Assembly: GCF_014202475.1 (NCBI RefSeq)
Contig: NZ_JACHGV010000001.1
Coordinates: forward strand, 800,186 to 864,185
Length of the DNA: 64,000 bases
From: Streptomyces paradoxus
Lineage (GTDB): Bacteria > Actinomycetota > Actinomycetes > Streptomycetales > Streptomycetaceae
Reading direction: 5' to 3'
Shown here: positions 50,678 to 60,143 of the stretch, piece by piece
Position numbering within the stretch: position 1 is the first letter of the stretch
Layout: each line of letters opens with the position of its first letter
Notes under the pieces: model-generated
Database searches by the model: none
The model's input: the letters and a program-made list of their open reading frames with translations, nothing else
What the model was told of the DNA's origin: nothing
Program-made: the position numbers and the translations under genes

Positions 50678-53600
50678 ATGTCTGAGGCGGACGGCCGGAT
50701 CTCCCGCCCCCGTGTGGCCGCGTTCTGCTCCACGGCGGAGGACATCGGCCAGACGACGACCCTGCTCAACACGGCCGTGCTGCTGGCCCGTTCGGGCCGC
50801 AGGGTGCTCGTGCTCGACGGCCGCAACGCCGATGTGCGCACCCGGCACTACGTCCGCTCGGTCGCCCCGGCCACCGCGCTGCTGCCGGGCGAGGAGGGCG
50901 GACCTTCCGTGGAGGAGTGGTCTCCCACCGGCGCGGCCCGTCCCATCGGCCTGGCGACCCTGAAGGGCCCGGATCCGCTGGCCGCGGTGTCCGGGGCGGG
51001 CCCGGACCACCCGGCCTTCCAGGGCTACGACGACGTCCTGATCGACGCGCCGCTGCCGCGTACCGAGGAACAGACCGCGCAGCTGGCACGGCTGCCGGAT
51101 CTCCTCGTGGTCTGCTTCACCGCCGACTCCTCCTTCATCGAGGACGCCGCCGCGCTGGCCTGGGGCATCCTCCGGCACACCGAACGCCCCCTGGACGTCA
51201 TCGCGCTGGCCCTGCAGACCGACTGGACGCACGAGGACCAGCTGCGCATCGCCCGCGACCGGGTCGGGCCGAGCTTCGCCCGGCTCTACGGCCGCCCGGT
51301 GCGCTACCTGGAGATCCCGTACCACGCGATGTCGGCCCGCAGCGCCCGGCTCGGCACGGAACTGGACAGCGGCAACGGCTTCGACGAACGGGTCCTGCCG
51401 GCTCTCGAACGCCTCGTCGCCGCCCTGGACCGCCCGCGCCCGGTCGCGCCGGCGCACGTGACCCTCGTCCACACCTCGCGCCACGCGGTCTGGGCCGACT
51501 GGATCGAGGCCCAGCTGCGGGCCCTCGGCGTCGGCGTCGCACGTCGGCCCTACAGCGGCCGGCCCCCCGAGCGCCCGGCCGAGGACGCCGCCGTCCTGCT
51601 GCTGCAGCCGACCACGGTGCGCCCGGACGAACAGCGGGCGCTGCGCACCCTGTCCGATCCGGCGATCCGGATGGTGCTGATCGACGGCGAGACGCTGCCG
51701 CCCGGCTTCGCCCACCACCAGCAGATCGACCTGCGCCGCCACGACGCGCAGCGCGCCGCCGAACTCCTGCTGCGCGGGCTGTCGCTCCCGGTGCCGCGCC
51801 GGCTGCCGGGCTCCCCGCACCGCTTCCCCAGCGTCCCCAACCGCACCAACATCGCCGCCCGCAGCGTCACCTTCGTGGGCCGCGAGGACCTCCTCGACGA
51901 CATCCGGGAGGCGCTGCGCGGCCTCGCCGGCCAGGGCCGCCCCTGCCTGCTCCGCGGCGCGCCCGGCGTCGGCAAGTCCGAGGCGCTGCTGGAGTTCTGC
52001 CACCGCTTCGGCGGTTCCTATGACGTCGTCTGGTGGTTGCGGGCCGATGCCTCCGAGAACGTCCGGGCATCGCTCGCCGCGCTCGGTGACGCGCTCGGCG
52101 AACCCACCGCTCAGGAACTCAGCGGCCACATCCGGGCGCTGCGGGCGAGGGCCGACGAGACCGGCGAGCGGTGGCTGCTGGTCTGCGACGAACTCGACGA
52201 CGTGGCGCTGCTGGGCGAGGTGACGGACCTGCTGCCGGCGCCCTCCGCCGACTGCCACGTCCTGTTCGCCGCGCGGGGCGGGCAGGACCCCGCACCGGCC
52301 GGGGCCGTACAGGTCACGCCGTTCTCCCTGGGCGAGAGCGAGGCGCTGCTGCTGACGCTGCTGCCCGGCCTCAAGCCGTCCCACGCGCGGGACATCGTGC
52401 ACCGGGTCGGTCCGCTGCCGCTCGCCCTGCGCCTGGCCGCGTGCTGGATCAGGGCCGAGGCCACCCGGGTCGGGGAGCGGGACAACCTGAGCGAGGCCCA
52501 GGCCCGGCACACCGCCGTCGAGGCGTTCCTCGACGCCTTCACCGACCAGCAGCAGACCTACGGCCCGGGCGCGCTGGCGGGGACACAGATCCTGCTGCGC
52601 ATGGCCCGCTCCTCGGTCCGCTCCAGCGCGGCGGCCGAGGCCTGGGCCCACGAACCGGCGGGGGTCGCGGCGCTGAACTGGCTGATCGACGCCTGTGCGC
52701 TGATCACCGGTGCGGGGGTCGACCTGCGGATGCTGCGCTCCCGGCCGATGAGAACCGCGCTGGCCCAGGCGGGACCGGATCACACCGCGGACGGGAAGCC
52801 GGTCCGCCCGGCGGACGTCCTCCTCGTCGACGCCGCGTTGTGGGTGCTGCACCAGCACGGACTGGTCGAGTTCGACTTCGCCCGCCCCGGCCAGCCCGTC
52901 CGCCAGCACCGGGTGCTGCGCGACCTCATCGTGGCCCAGCTGGGCGACGAGGCACGCATCAGGACCCAGCTGCGCGCGGCGCTCGGCGCCGACCTGCTCG
53001 GCATGGCCGACGGCCCCGCCCCTCCCGACTCCGGGACCATCACCCGGCGCGGCAGACAGATCGAGGCGCTGCGGCTCTGGGAGGACACCCGCCCCTCGGT
53101 GCAGCAGTCGCTGCTGGCCCACCTGGCCGACCTCGTCCGCACCCAGGAGGAGGAGGCGCTCAAGGAGTGTCTGCGCGTGGGCCGGCTCGCCCTCCGCAGC
53201 TGGACGGAGCACGACTGCCTCGAACACCGGCGGCTGCGCGCCCTGCTGTCCGACGCGCAGCACCTGCGCGGCGAGTACGAGGAATCCGGCGCTCTCGCCC
53301 TCGGCGTGCTGCGGGAATACCGGGGCAACCTCGGCCTCGCCCACCCCCGCTCCCTGACGATGGCCGACAGCTACGCGGCGAACCTGGGCTCGGCGGGCCA
53401 TGTCGCCGACGCCCTCGACGAGGCCCTGCACGTCGCCCGCGGCATGACGAGGCTGCTGGGCTCGCGGCACGGCAGCACCGAGCGGGTCCGCCGCAACCTG
53501 GCCTGGTGCTACGCCGCCGCCGGCGACTACACCGAGGGCATGCGGCTGTACCGCCAGGTCTACGAACAGCGCCGGGCCATCGGCGGCGACGACGACCCCG

Positions 53601-54352
53601 CCGTGCGGGACATGGTCCCCTGGCTGGCGGAGATGCACCGGCTGCTCGGCCAGGACGCGGAGTCGTACCAGTTGCTCAAGCACGGCTGGACACCGCGCAG
53701 CACGGCGCGGCCCGCGGTCAACCGGGTACCGATCACGGTCGTGGCGGAGAACGGGCTCGCCGTGAGCGAGCGCAGGCTCGGCGATCCCGACCGGGCCTGG
53801 GAACGCGACACGCGGGCCCTGGACATGGCCGTCAGCGTGCTGGGAGAGCAGCACATGATCACCCAGCGGTGCCGGTTCAGTCTCGCCATCGACCACCATC
53901 TGCTGGGCGAGCACGAACCGGCGGTCGAGTACACCGAGCGCTGCCTCACCGCGCTGACGGGCCGGTTCGGCCCCGACCATCCGTCGACCCACCTGTGCCG
54001 TATGCGCCTCGGCGTTCATCTGCGGGGCGCGGGCCGGGCTGAGGAGGCCCGCGGGGCCGGCCTGGCCGCGAGACGCGGTCTCAAGGAGGTTCTCGGCGGC
54101 CGTCACCCCTGGACACTGGCGTCCGCCGTCGCCCTGGCGGGAACCCTGGTGGCGTGCGGAGCCGAGGAGGAGGCGGCGGAACTGGAGGAGAGCGCCCAGC
54201 GCGGCTACGACCACCTGGGCCTGAACCGGCACCCGGCCAGGGCGATCGCCGCCGGCAACCTCGCCATGACCCGTGCCGGGCAGCGGGGCGCGTCGGGCAG
54301 CGGCGAACTGCCCCGGGTGCGCCGGGACATCGACGTGGAACTGTTCGTGTGA
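50678..54352 (+). CDS. FxsT-like P-loop / TIR-like / NB-ARC / TPR protein
   Basis: A 1224-residue protein like the tetratricopeptide protein of FxSxx-COOH systems. Residues 1-245 resemble MinD/CobQ P-loop proteins but the Walker A is degenerate (AFCSTAEDIGQTTTLLN). Residues about 260-365 look TIR/SEFIR-like (VTLVHTSRHAVWADWIEAQL). Residues about 395-700 are an NB-ARC NTPase with Walker A GAPGVGKSEALL (427-434) and LLVCDELDDVALLGEVTDLL. Residues about 800-1210 are TPR repeats (YEESGALALGVLREYRGNLG, AAAGDYTEGMRLYRQVYEQR, LGEHEPAVEYTERCLTALTG). The ATG at 50678 with GGAG is chosen over a GTG at 50606 because the extra 24 residues are Pro/Arg low-complexity. Likely a signal-transducing NTPase. 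Confidence 0.85.
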   Translation: MSEADGRISRPRVAAFCSTAEDIGQTTTLLNTAVLLARSGRRVLVLDGRNADVRTRHYVRSVAPATALLPGEEGGPSVEEWSPTGAARPIGLATLKGPDPLAAVSGAGPDHPAFQGYDDVLIDAPLPRTEEQTAQLARLPDLLVVCFTADSSFIEDAAALAWGILRHTERPLDVIALALQTDWTHEDQLRIARDRVGPSFARLYGRPVRYLEIPYHAMSARSARLGTELDSGNGFDERVLPALERLVAALDRPRPVAPAHVTLVHTSRHAVWADWIEAQLRALGVGVARRPYSGRPPERPAEDAAVLLLQPTTVRPDEQRALRTLSDPAIRMVLIDGETLPPGFAHHQQIDLRRHDAQRAAELLLRGLSLPVPRRLPGSPHRFPSVPNRTNIAARSVTFVGREDLLDDIREALRGLAGQGRPCLLRGAPGVGKSEALLEFCHRFGGSYDVVWWLRADASENVRASLAALGDALGEPTAQELSGHIRALRARADETGERWLLVCDELDDVALLGEVTDLLPAPSADCHVLFAARGGQDPAPAGAVQVTPFSLGESEALLLTLLPGLKPSHARDIVHRVGPLPLALRLAACWIRAEATRVGERDNLSEAQARHTAVEAFLDAFTDQQQTYGPGALAGTQILLRMARSSVRSSAAAEAWAHEPAGVAALNWLIDACALITGAGVDLRMLRSRPMRTALAQAGPDHTADGKPVRPADVLLVDAALWVLHQHGLVEFDFARPGQPVRQHRVLRDLIVAQLGDEARIRTQLRAALGADLLGMADGPAPPDSGTITRRGRQIEALRLWEDTRPSVQQSLLAHLADLVRTQEEEALKECLRVGRLALRSWTEHDCLEHRRLRALLSDAQHLRGEYEESGALALGVLREYRGNLGLAHPRSLTMADSYAANLGSAGHVADALDEALHVARGMTRLLGSRHGSTERVRRNLAWCYAAAGDYTEGMRLYRQVYEQRRAIGGDDDPAVRDMVPWLAEMHRLLGQDAESYQLLKHGWTPRSTARPAVNRVPITVVAENGLAVSERRLGDPDRAWERDTRALDMAVSVLGEQHMITQRCRFSLAIDHHLLGEHEPAVEYTERCLTALTGRFGPDHPSTHLCRMRLGVHLRGAGRAEEARGAGLAARRGLKEVLGGRHPWTLASAVALAGTLVACGAEEEAAELEESAQRGYDHLGLNRHPARAIAAGNLAMTRAGQRGASGSGELPRVRRDIDVELFV

Positions 54353-54404
54353 ACCGAAGGCGGTTGTCCCGCGTACGTCGTCTGCGCAAAGGAGTTGCAC
54401 CTAG

Positions 54405-55379
54405 ATGAACCCGGACGCCTCCGCGGCGGTGAGCGAGCCCCGGCTCCTGAGCGTGCCGCAAGTCAGCCAGAGCTACGGGCACCTGAGCAAGGAGTGCCGT
54501 GCAGCGGTCGCGGCCTGCCCGGAGATCCGGTCCATGACCCACGTCGTCCGCAACACCGTCGTCTTCGCCGTCCGCGAGGCGGAGGCCGAGCCGTTCCCCG
54601 GAGGGCTGTCCTGGGAGGACGAGGCCGACTCCGAGGGCCGGCCGGGGCGCCGGCTGGTCCGCTGGGTCCTGGAGACGGAGGAGGCGATGCGCCGGCTCGA
54701 CGTCGGCGATCTGATGCGGACCCTCGTCGTCACCCCGGAGGGCGGTATGCAGTGCTCGCGGCTGCACGCCGCCCAGTACCTGGTGGGCATCAGTGCGTCC
54801 GAGACCGGCTGTGACGCCATGGACACGAAGATGAACCGGCTGGTCAGAAAGATCAGGGCCGAGCGTCAGATGGCCGACGAACTGCCCGGCGGTCGCGAGG
54901 GCGAGGTGCTGGAGCCGTTCGTCCAGGGGGGTTCGCTGTTCATGCACGTCCTCACCCGCGACATGCAGGAGGAGCAGCGGCTGCGAAGCATCTGGCACCG
55001 CCATCTCAACCCGGGCGACCTGCACTACGCGGCCTACTACCGGAACTGGTCGCTGGTCTGTTCCGGCGACGCCTTCGAGCACCAGGAGCTGGAGGACTCC
55101 TTCGCGGTCGTCTCGGTCGCGGCCCGCCGGGCGATATACCGCGACCTCGTCAGCCGCCTGCGTGAGGAGCTGACGGATCTGGCGGGCATCATCGCCCCCG
55201 TCACCCGTGCCCCGATCCGGCGCCTCGTCCTCGATGTCGTGGACGGGGCTTTCTACATGCACTGGCTGGGCGACGCGGAGGGCGACTTCGTCGTCGGAGT
55301 CACGTTCCGCCAGCCCCAGGTGGGCGTGGCGGAGGAGCGCCTGCGGCATCTCACAGCAGCGGTGCGTGCCCGCCGCTGA
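54405..55379 (+). CDS. Orphan protein in the FxsT-like operon
   Basis: A 324-residue soluble protein that I do not recognise. Visible features: LLSVPQVSQSYGHLSKECRA near the N-terminus, a conserved-looking RMTLV/THVVRNTVVFAVREAE strand, AAQYLVGISASETGCDAMDT in the middle and LDVVDGAFYMHWLGDAEGDF plus VVGVTFRQPQVG at the C-terminus, giving an alpha/beta pattern. No signal peptide or membrane helix. The ATG at 54405 has a strong AAAGGAG 10 bases upstream, 53 bases after the FxsT-like gene, so it is co-transcribed. Its last 29 bases overlap the convergent ATPase gene. Confidence 0.8.
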   Translation: MNPDASAAVSEPRLLSVPQVSQSYGHLSKECRAAVAACPEIRSMTHVVRNTVVFAVREAEAEPFPGGLSWEDEADSEGRPGRRLVRWVLETEEAMRRLDVGDLMRTLVVTPEGGMQCSRLHAAQYLVGISASETGCDAMDTKMNRLVRKIRAERQMADELPGGREGEVLEPFVQGGSLFMHVLTRDMQEEQRLRSIWHRHLNPGDLHYAAYYRNWSLVCSGDAFEHQELEDSFAVVSVAARRAIYRDLVSRLREELTDLAGIIAPVTRAPIRRLVLDVVDGAFYMHWLGDAEGDFVVGVTFRQPQVGVAEERLRHLTAAVRARR

Positions 55380-57651
55380 ACGCCTCACCGAGCTCGCGCA
55401 GCACCCGGTCGGCGAGTTGGGCGAGCCTGTCCTGCGCCCGTTCGCCGAGGTCTGCCGCCGGGGCGGGCGGGCCGCTCAGCGGGTCGGCGCCGCCCCGGTC
55501 CAGCCGGGGCAGCGACTCCAGCGAGATCTCGAACCCCCGGCAGATGGCGAACAGTTCCCCCTGGTCGCGTCCGGCGGGCCGGGCGTCACCGCCGGCCCCG
55601 TCGGCCTCCCACCAGCCGACGATCGCCTCGCGGAACGCCTCCAGCAGCCTGCGGGCCAGTACGACCGCTCCCATGTTCCGCAGAACGGTGTCGTCGACGA
55701 GCAGCCGGCGCGGACGCGGTGGCCGACCGGCGCTGGTCCGGGCGACCGGCACGAGGCTGAGGCGTGGCCCGTCGCCCTCCTCCAGCAGCCGGTCCAGTGC
55801 TTCCTGGGTGTCCCGGAAATGCGCCCGCACCGGCTCCGGCAGCCGCGCCCCCAGGGAATCGGCCGCCGGAGCCGGGGAGAGGGAACGCGGGTTGTCGAGA
55901 CTGTGGTCGATGCTGTCGACGCGTTCCAGGAGGGTCTGCTGCTGTCCCTGGAGGACGTCGAGCCGGCTGGACAGCTTCTCCAGCACGGTGTTGTCCTGGC
56001 TCGCCCGCAGCCGCTCGGCGAGGCTCATGACACCGCTGCGCAGCGCGGTGTCGAAGCGGGGGTCGTCGAGCACCAGGGGCATCGTCCCGGTGGCGTCGGC
56101 GACCTGCCGGCGCATCAGCCTGCAGGCGTGGCCGTTGACCACGACGAGCATTTCGATGCCGATCGCCCCAGCGACGTGGCGCGCCTGGCCGAGGAAGCCC
56201 TCGATGTCGGCGACACCGGAACGGGTCAGCAGCGAACGCACCGGCAGCAGCACGATCCACGCCGTACGGGTGACCTCGATCCAGCGGGGCTCGCCCGAGC
56301 CCGCCGGCACCGGCAGATCCCCCAGGTCACGCGGCGGCACGTTGTGCCACCACTGGTCGCCGGCGAGGACGCGTTCCAGCCGGCGCGCCGCCTCGCTCAT
56401 CGGCCGTTTCTCGTGGGTGGTCCGGATCGCCTCGTGGACGGCCTCGATGTCGATCTTCGGACTGCGGCCGAGCGCGGCGTGGTCCCAGGCCCCTTCGCAG
56501 ATCCGCAGGATCTGCCGGGGCACCCCGTCGGAGAGAGTCACGATCTGCCCCACGGCGGGGCCGGAGAACGGCGCGCAGCTCCCGCCCGGCGGCACGCGGC
56601 CCGAGCCGTGCAGGTGCTGCTTGATCAGCTCCTCGGTCGCGGGGCGCTCCCAGTTGTCCAGCCACAGCGGCAGCACCCGCTCGTGCAGGGAGGCGGGCAG
56701 CGAGCTCCAGAGGTCGGGCCGGACGCAGAAGACCAGCAGTCCGCCCTGGTTGACGTACCGGTTGACCAGCATCTCGAAGGCGTTGAGGAACAGCGCCCGG
56801 TCCTGCGTCGTCCACTCGTCGATCTTGTCCACCTCGTCCAGCACCAGCGCGTACGGCCGGTCGCTCTGGCCGTAGACGAGGCTGAACACCGCGAAGGCTT
56901 CGAAGACACCCTGGATGCCCTGGATCGGCTGGGTGACGCCCCGCTGTTGCAGGGGGGCCGTCGGGGCCTCGCCGGACAGCCAGCGGAAGATGTCCGTCTG
57001 GTACGCCTGGTTGGGGAGCAGGGCGAGGGCGGTGGCGAAGGCCCGGTGGTCGGTGACCCCCCGCAGGTGCCGGCGGAGATGGCTGTGGATGAGCTCCTCG
57101 TCGAGGTCGAAGGCCCGCGCGATCTTCTGCGGGTCGAGCCTGCGGTCCCTGAGGCCGCGCAGGAACTCGTCACGAGCGCCTCCCAGCCGGCCGGTGTCGT
57201 CCTGTTCCAGCAGTTCCGCCGTGACGTCCGCGTAGTAGTCGGTGATGGCCTGCAGGAAGTCGGCCATGGCTTCGAGATCGTCGCGGGGGCTCATGACGCG
57301 GTGCTGGAAGACGGACCGCATGTCCACCGAGGGCTGGCCGATCACCCACAGCGCGGGCGTGGGGGTGCTCTGCCGGAGGACGTCCGTGACCTGGGCGGCG
57401 AGATGGCTCTTGCCGAGGCCGAACTCGCCGACGAGGGCGAGGACACGGCCCCTGGTCGAGGAGTCCCCGGTGTGCTGGAGGTAGCGCTGCACCTGTTCCA
57501 TGAGCTGTTCGTTGATCCGCCTGCGCACATGGATGGGCGGACGCGGGGGGCCGGTTCCGACCTGGGTGGTGTCGCCGAATCCCTCCAACTGGACGCTCGT
57601 ACTGCCGCGGAAGGGGTTCTCCCCCGCGACCGGGGAGGCGTCAGGGCTCAT
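55351..57651 (-). CDS. Large AAA/STAND-like ATPase with coiled coil
   Basis: A 766-residue ATPase. Walker A in LALVGEFGLGKSHLAAQVTD (residues 75-82) and Walker B in YALVLDEVDKIDEWT (about 275). Sensor-like WIEVTRTAWIVLLPVRSLLT lies in a C-terminal alpha/beta domain (about 490-590), and a coiled coil (LEKLSSRLDVLQGQQQTLLE) follows, then a helical end with RLLVDDTVLRNMGAVVLARR. The ATG at 57651 overlaps the upstream ATPase gene by 11 bases. The N-terminal PFRGSTSVQLEGFGDTTQVG is conserved-looking but unnamed. Probably works with its coupled neighbour. Confidence 0.82.
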   Translation of the reverse strand: MSPDASPVAGENPFRGSTSVQLEGFGDTTQVGTGPPRPPIHVRRRINEQLMEQVQRYLQHTGDSSTRGRVLALVGEFGLGKSHLAAQVTDVLRQSTPTPALWVIGQPSVDMRSVFQHRVMSPRDDLEAMADFLQAITDYYADVTAELLEQDDTGRLGGARDEFLRGLRDRRLDPQKIARAFDLDEELIHSHLRRHLRGVTDHRAFATALALLPNQAYQTDIFRWLSGEAPTAPLQQRGVTQPIQGIQGVFEAFAVFSLVYGQSDRPYALVLDEVDKIDEWTTQDRALFLNAFEMLVNRYVNQGGLLVFCVRPDLWSSLPASLHERVLPLWLDNWERPATEELIKQHLHGSGRVPPGGSCAPFSGPAVGQIVTLSDGVPRQILRICEGAWDHAALGRSPKIDIEAVHEAIRTTHEKRPMSEAARRLERVLAGDQWWHNVPPRDLGDLPVPAGSGEPRWIEVTRTAWIVLLPVRSLLTRSGVADIEGFLGQARHVAGAIGIEMLVVVNGHACRLMRRQVADATGTMPLVLDDPRFDTALRSGVMSLAERLRASQDNTVLEKLSSRLDVLQGQQQTLLERVDSIDHSLDNPRSLSPAPAADSLGARLPEPVRAHFRDTQEALDRLLEEGDGPRLSLVPVARTSAGRPPRPRRLLVDDTVLRNMGAVVLARRLLEAFREAIVGWWEADGAGGDARPAGRDQGELFAICRGFEISLESLPRLDRGGADPLSGPPAPAADLGERAQDRLAQLADRVLRELGEAFSGGHAPLL
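55357..55378. terminator. Short inverted repeat in a convergent overlap
   Basis: CAGCGG and CCGCTG arms with a 10-base loop, entirely inside the 29-bp overlap of the convergent orphan and ATPase genes. Weak as a terminator. Confidence 0.3.
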
Positions 57652-58822
57652 CTCGTCGGTCCTCTTCGTCGTCGGGAAGCTCATTCGGTTCACGACCGGC
57701 CGTCCCGGCTGGTTCCTCTGCGGGATCGTCCGTTTCGGACGGGTCTCCTCTGAGGAAGTCGTCCGGCCTCGGTTCCTCCTCGGCGAACCGGAGAACCACG
57801 CGACTTCGCCGCAAGTAGGCCTCGTCGGCCTGCAGTGCTTCGTCCGCCGCCTCACGCAGAAAGGTCTGGAGCTTCGCGATGCTGACGAAGACCCAGGGCG
57901 CCGGTTCGCAGTCGAGCAGATCGTCGTGGATGCCGACCTTCGGGTTCGGAATATCCGGCAGCTCCATCCACAGCCGTAGATATCTGCCCCAGTCCTCCCG
58001 GTCGAGCCTTCCGGTCTTGAGGTGCGTGACACCCCGCAACTGGGCTTCGTCGAAAATCAGGTCGATCTCTTTCTCGAGACCGGTGTATTCCGTCTCGACG
58101 AAGAAGACCACCCCGCGGTCGGCCTTCTGGTGGCAGAACCGGAGGAAGGCCCATCGGGAGTCCTGGTCCTCCCACTTGATGTGCGGAATGATCACCGCGA
58201 GTCTTCGGCCCAATTGCGCCAGCGCGTCGGTGAGAGCGCGCCAGGAGTCGAAATGGTCGGGTGAGTCGATTTCCGGACCGCAGACTTCCGCGAAACCGGG
58301 TGTCATCTTCAGCGCCTTGACGACGGTGCGGAAGATGCGGTCGATCACCGTGCCCAGCTCCGGCGCTTCGGTGTGCCCGCTGGGCGACGACTCCAGATCG
58401 CGCCCGGTGTTGCGCACACCGGTGACCGGCACGACGGACACCGCACCGGACGGCTCGCGCCGGCACCACGGGTTCGGGCTCTCGCCCGGTGACTCGGCAT
58501 CGGGCCGGTCGCTGCTCTTGGGGTCTTCCAGTTCCGTGACGAACTCGTGGACGCACCGGTGGAGGAGACTGCTCTTACCCGTACCGGGCAGGCCGCTCAC
58601 CACGACCAGGTGCCCGCGTCCGTCCCGGTCCGGGGTGATGTTGCGCGCGACCTGCACGAGCCTGTTGCGGAAGGTGTGCACCGCCACGGGCACGTGGTCG
58701 AGCTCCACCCACAGGTTCTCGTGACCTTCGATGCACCACGGAACCAGTGGCTCGTGCGGGAGCCACGGCGGTTCGCCTCCCACGGGAGGCGTTCCGAACA
58801 TGTTGCAGTGGATGTACGGCAT
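57641..58822 (-). CDS. Small P-loop ATPase coupled to the large ATPase
   Basis: A 393-residue P-loop protein. Walker A in HLVVVSGLPGTGKSSLLHRC (residues 77-84). The N-terminus MPYIHCNMFGTPPVGGEPPW lacks a signal peptide and reads as a compact capping domain. A Ser/Pro/Asp-rich stretch (SSDRPDAESPGESPNP) follows the P-loop, and the end is very acidic (DDPAEEPAGTAGREPNELPD, DEEDRRDEP). The Walker B is not clear. ATG at 58822 with GGGGGAAC upstream. Its stop overlaps the next ATPase start by 11 bases, so the two are translated together. First gene of this operon. Confidence 0.78.
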   Translation of the reverse strand: MPYIHCNMFGTPPVGGEPPWLPHEPLVPWCIEGHENLWVELDHVPVAVHTFRNRLVQVARNITPDRDGRGHLVVVSGLPGTGKSSLLHRCVHEFVTELEDPKSSDRPDAESPGESPNPWCRREPSGAVSVVPVTGVRNTGRDLESSPSGHTEAPELGTVIDRIFRTVVKALKMTPGFAEVCGPEIDSPDHFDSWRALTDALAQLGRRLAVIIPHIKWEDQDSRWAFLRFCHQKADRGVVFFVETEYTGLEKEIDLIFDEAQLRGVTHLKTGRLDREDWGRYLRLWMELPDIPNPKVGIHDDLLDCEPAPWVFVSIAKLQTFLREAADEALQADEAYLRRSRVVLRFAEEEPRPDDFLRGDPSETDDPAEEPAGTAGREPNELPDDEEDRRDEP

Positions 58823-58946
58823 GGTGTGTTCCCCCGAGATCGTGCTCCGGGCGTCCCGTCCCCTTGGATCGCCCGGTGTCGTACGTCGTGTGCGGTGCGG
58901 CCGGGATACCGGCGAGGCGTGTGACCGGCCCATGCCTCCCCCTGGC

Positions 58947-60143
58947 TCATCCGGGTTCCGGTTTCAGTTCCTGGCTCGTCGGTGCGGAAGCGTGCTGCGG
59001 CTCCGGTGCGGTGGCGGAGCCCCGCCACCTGTCGACGCGGGCCCATTGGAAGGTGTGGTGCAGGAGGCCGACCGTCACGATCGCGGGCCCGACGACCCCC
59101 ACTGTGCCGGGGAACCTCGGTTCCAGAGCGAGGGCGAGGAGGATCGCGGTGATGCCGTTCTGCTGACCGAATCCGAGATGTGCGAGATCGGGCCAGGTCA
59201 GCCGGGGGCGCACCAGCAGCCGGCTGATGAGCAGCGTGACGAGCAGTTGGGCGGCGAACGCGCTCACGCCGAGTACGAGTCCTTCCCGGAGGAAGACCTC
59301 ACCGGAGGCGAGGACCACTCCGAGGACGGCCGAGGCGATGAGGAAGGCCAGGGCGACCGCCGGTTCCAGGCCCGCGCGGAAGCGGCCCAGCCGCACGACC
59401 AGTCCGGTCAGGGCCACGGCGAGGACCATCATGTCCTGCGCGGCGAACAGGACCAGCGTGACGACCAGCACCAGTGCCGCGAGGTCGGCGGGAGGCCGGA
59501 CGCCGGGCCGCCGGGCCGGGCCGCGGTGGCCGGACCAGGCGGTGGCCGCCCACCAGAGGGCCGCCACCAGGGCGAACAGGCCCAGGTTGAGGAGCAGATC
59601 ACCGAACACCGCGGCGGTGTCCGCGACGACCGAGCCGTCACCGGCCGCACCGGCGCCGTGCCGGACGGCGAGGGCGGAGAAGTAGACCGTGAGCAGGACC
59701 GTCATGGGGTCGTCGAACGCGGCCCAGACCGAGAGGATGGCCTTGGCCCGCGGCGACACCCGGTCGTTCCTCTGTGTGGCGGCGACCGACAGGGGGTCGA
59801 TCTGCGCCACCGCGATGCCCAGGACGAGGTATTCCGGCCGGTCGAAGGCCAGCACCATGACGGTGGCGATGAGCGAGGCCTTGATGACGACGCCGACGGT
59901 GACGGCGACCAGGACGACCTTGAGGGAGCGTCTGACTTCGGCGAAGTCGACGTCGTGCGTGCTGCCGTAGAGTCCGATCGCGAGAAGCAGTCCCGCCGCG
60001 TACTGGTATCCGGGCGCGTGGGCCAGGTCCTGAGGGTGTGTCAGCAGACCGAGGGCCGCTCCGGCGGCCAGGGCGACGCAGGCGGCGACGACGATGCGGG
60101 GCAGGCCGGCGCTGGTCCTGCCGCGTAACAGACTCAGTCCCAA
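58947..60143 (-). CDS. Cation/proton antiporter with TTA codon
   Basis: A 398-residue CPA-type (Na+/H+) antiporter with about 12 helices. AVAQIDPLSVAATQRNDRVS and VWAAFDDPMTVLLTVYFS contain the ion-binding acidic residues; AGLLLAIGLYGSTHDVDFAE and LGFGQQNGITAILLALALEP are other conserved segments. It starts at a TTG (60143) with a GGAGCAAGGG site. Codon 6 is TTA (60126-60128), one of only two in real genes of this window, implying bldA dependence and expression late in development. It follows the ATPase pair on the same strand with 124 bases between; no terminator is obvious. Confidence 0.85.
   Translation of the reverse strand: MGLSLLRGRTSAGLPRIVVAACVALAAGAALGLLTHPQDLAHAPGYQYAAGLLLAIGLYGSTHDVDFAEVRRSLKVVLVAVTVGVVIKASLIATVMVLAFDRPEYLVLGIAVAQIDPLSVAATQRNDRVSPRAKAILSVWAAFDDPMTVLLTVYFSALAVRHGAGAAGDGSVVADTAAVFGDLLLNLGLFALVAALWWAATAWSGHRGPARRPGVRPPADLAALVLVVTLVLFAAQDMMVLAVALTGLVVRLGRFRAGLEPAVALAFLIASAVLGVVLASGEVFLREGLVLGVSAFAAQLLVTLLISRLLVRPRLTWPDLAHLGFGQQNGITAILLALALEPRFPGTVGVVGPAIVTVGLLHHTFQWARVDRWRGSATAPEPQHASAPTSQELKPEPG

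Noticed and set aside
50567..54400. Long minus-strand open frame opposite the FxsT-like gene
   Set aside because: No family motifs, low-complexity composition, and the plus-strand gene has P-loop and TPR motifs.
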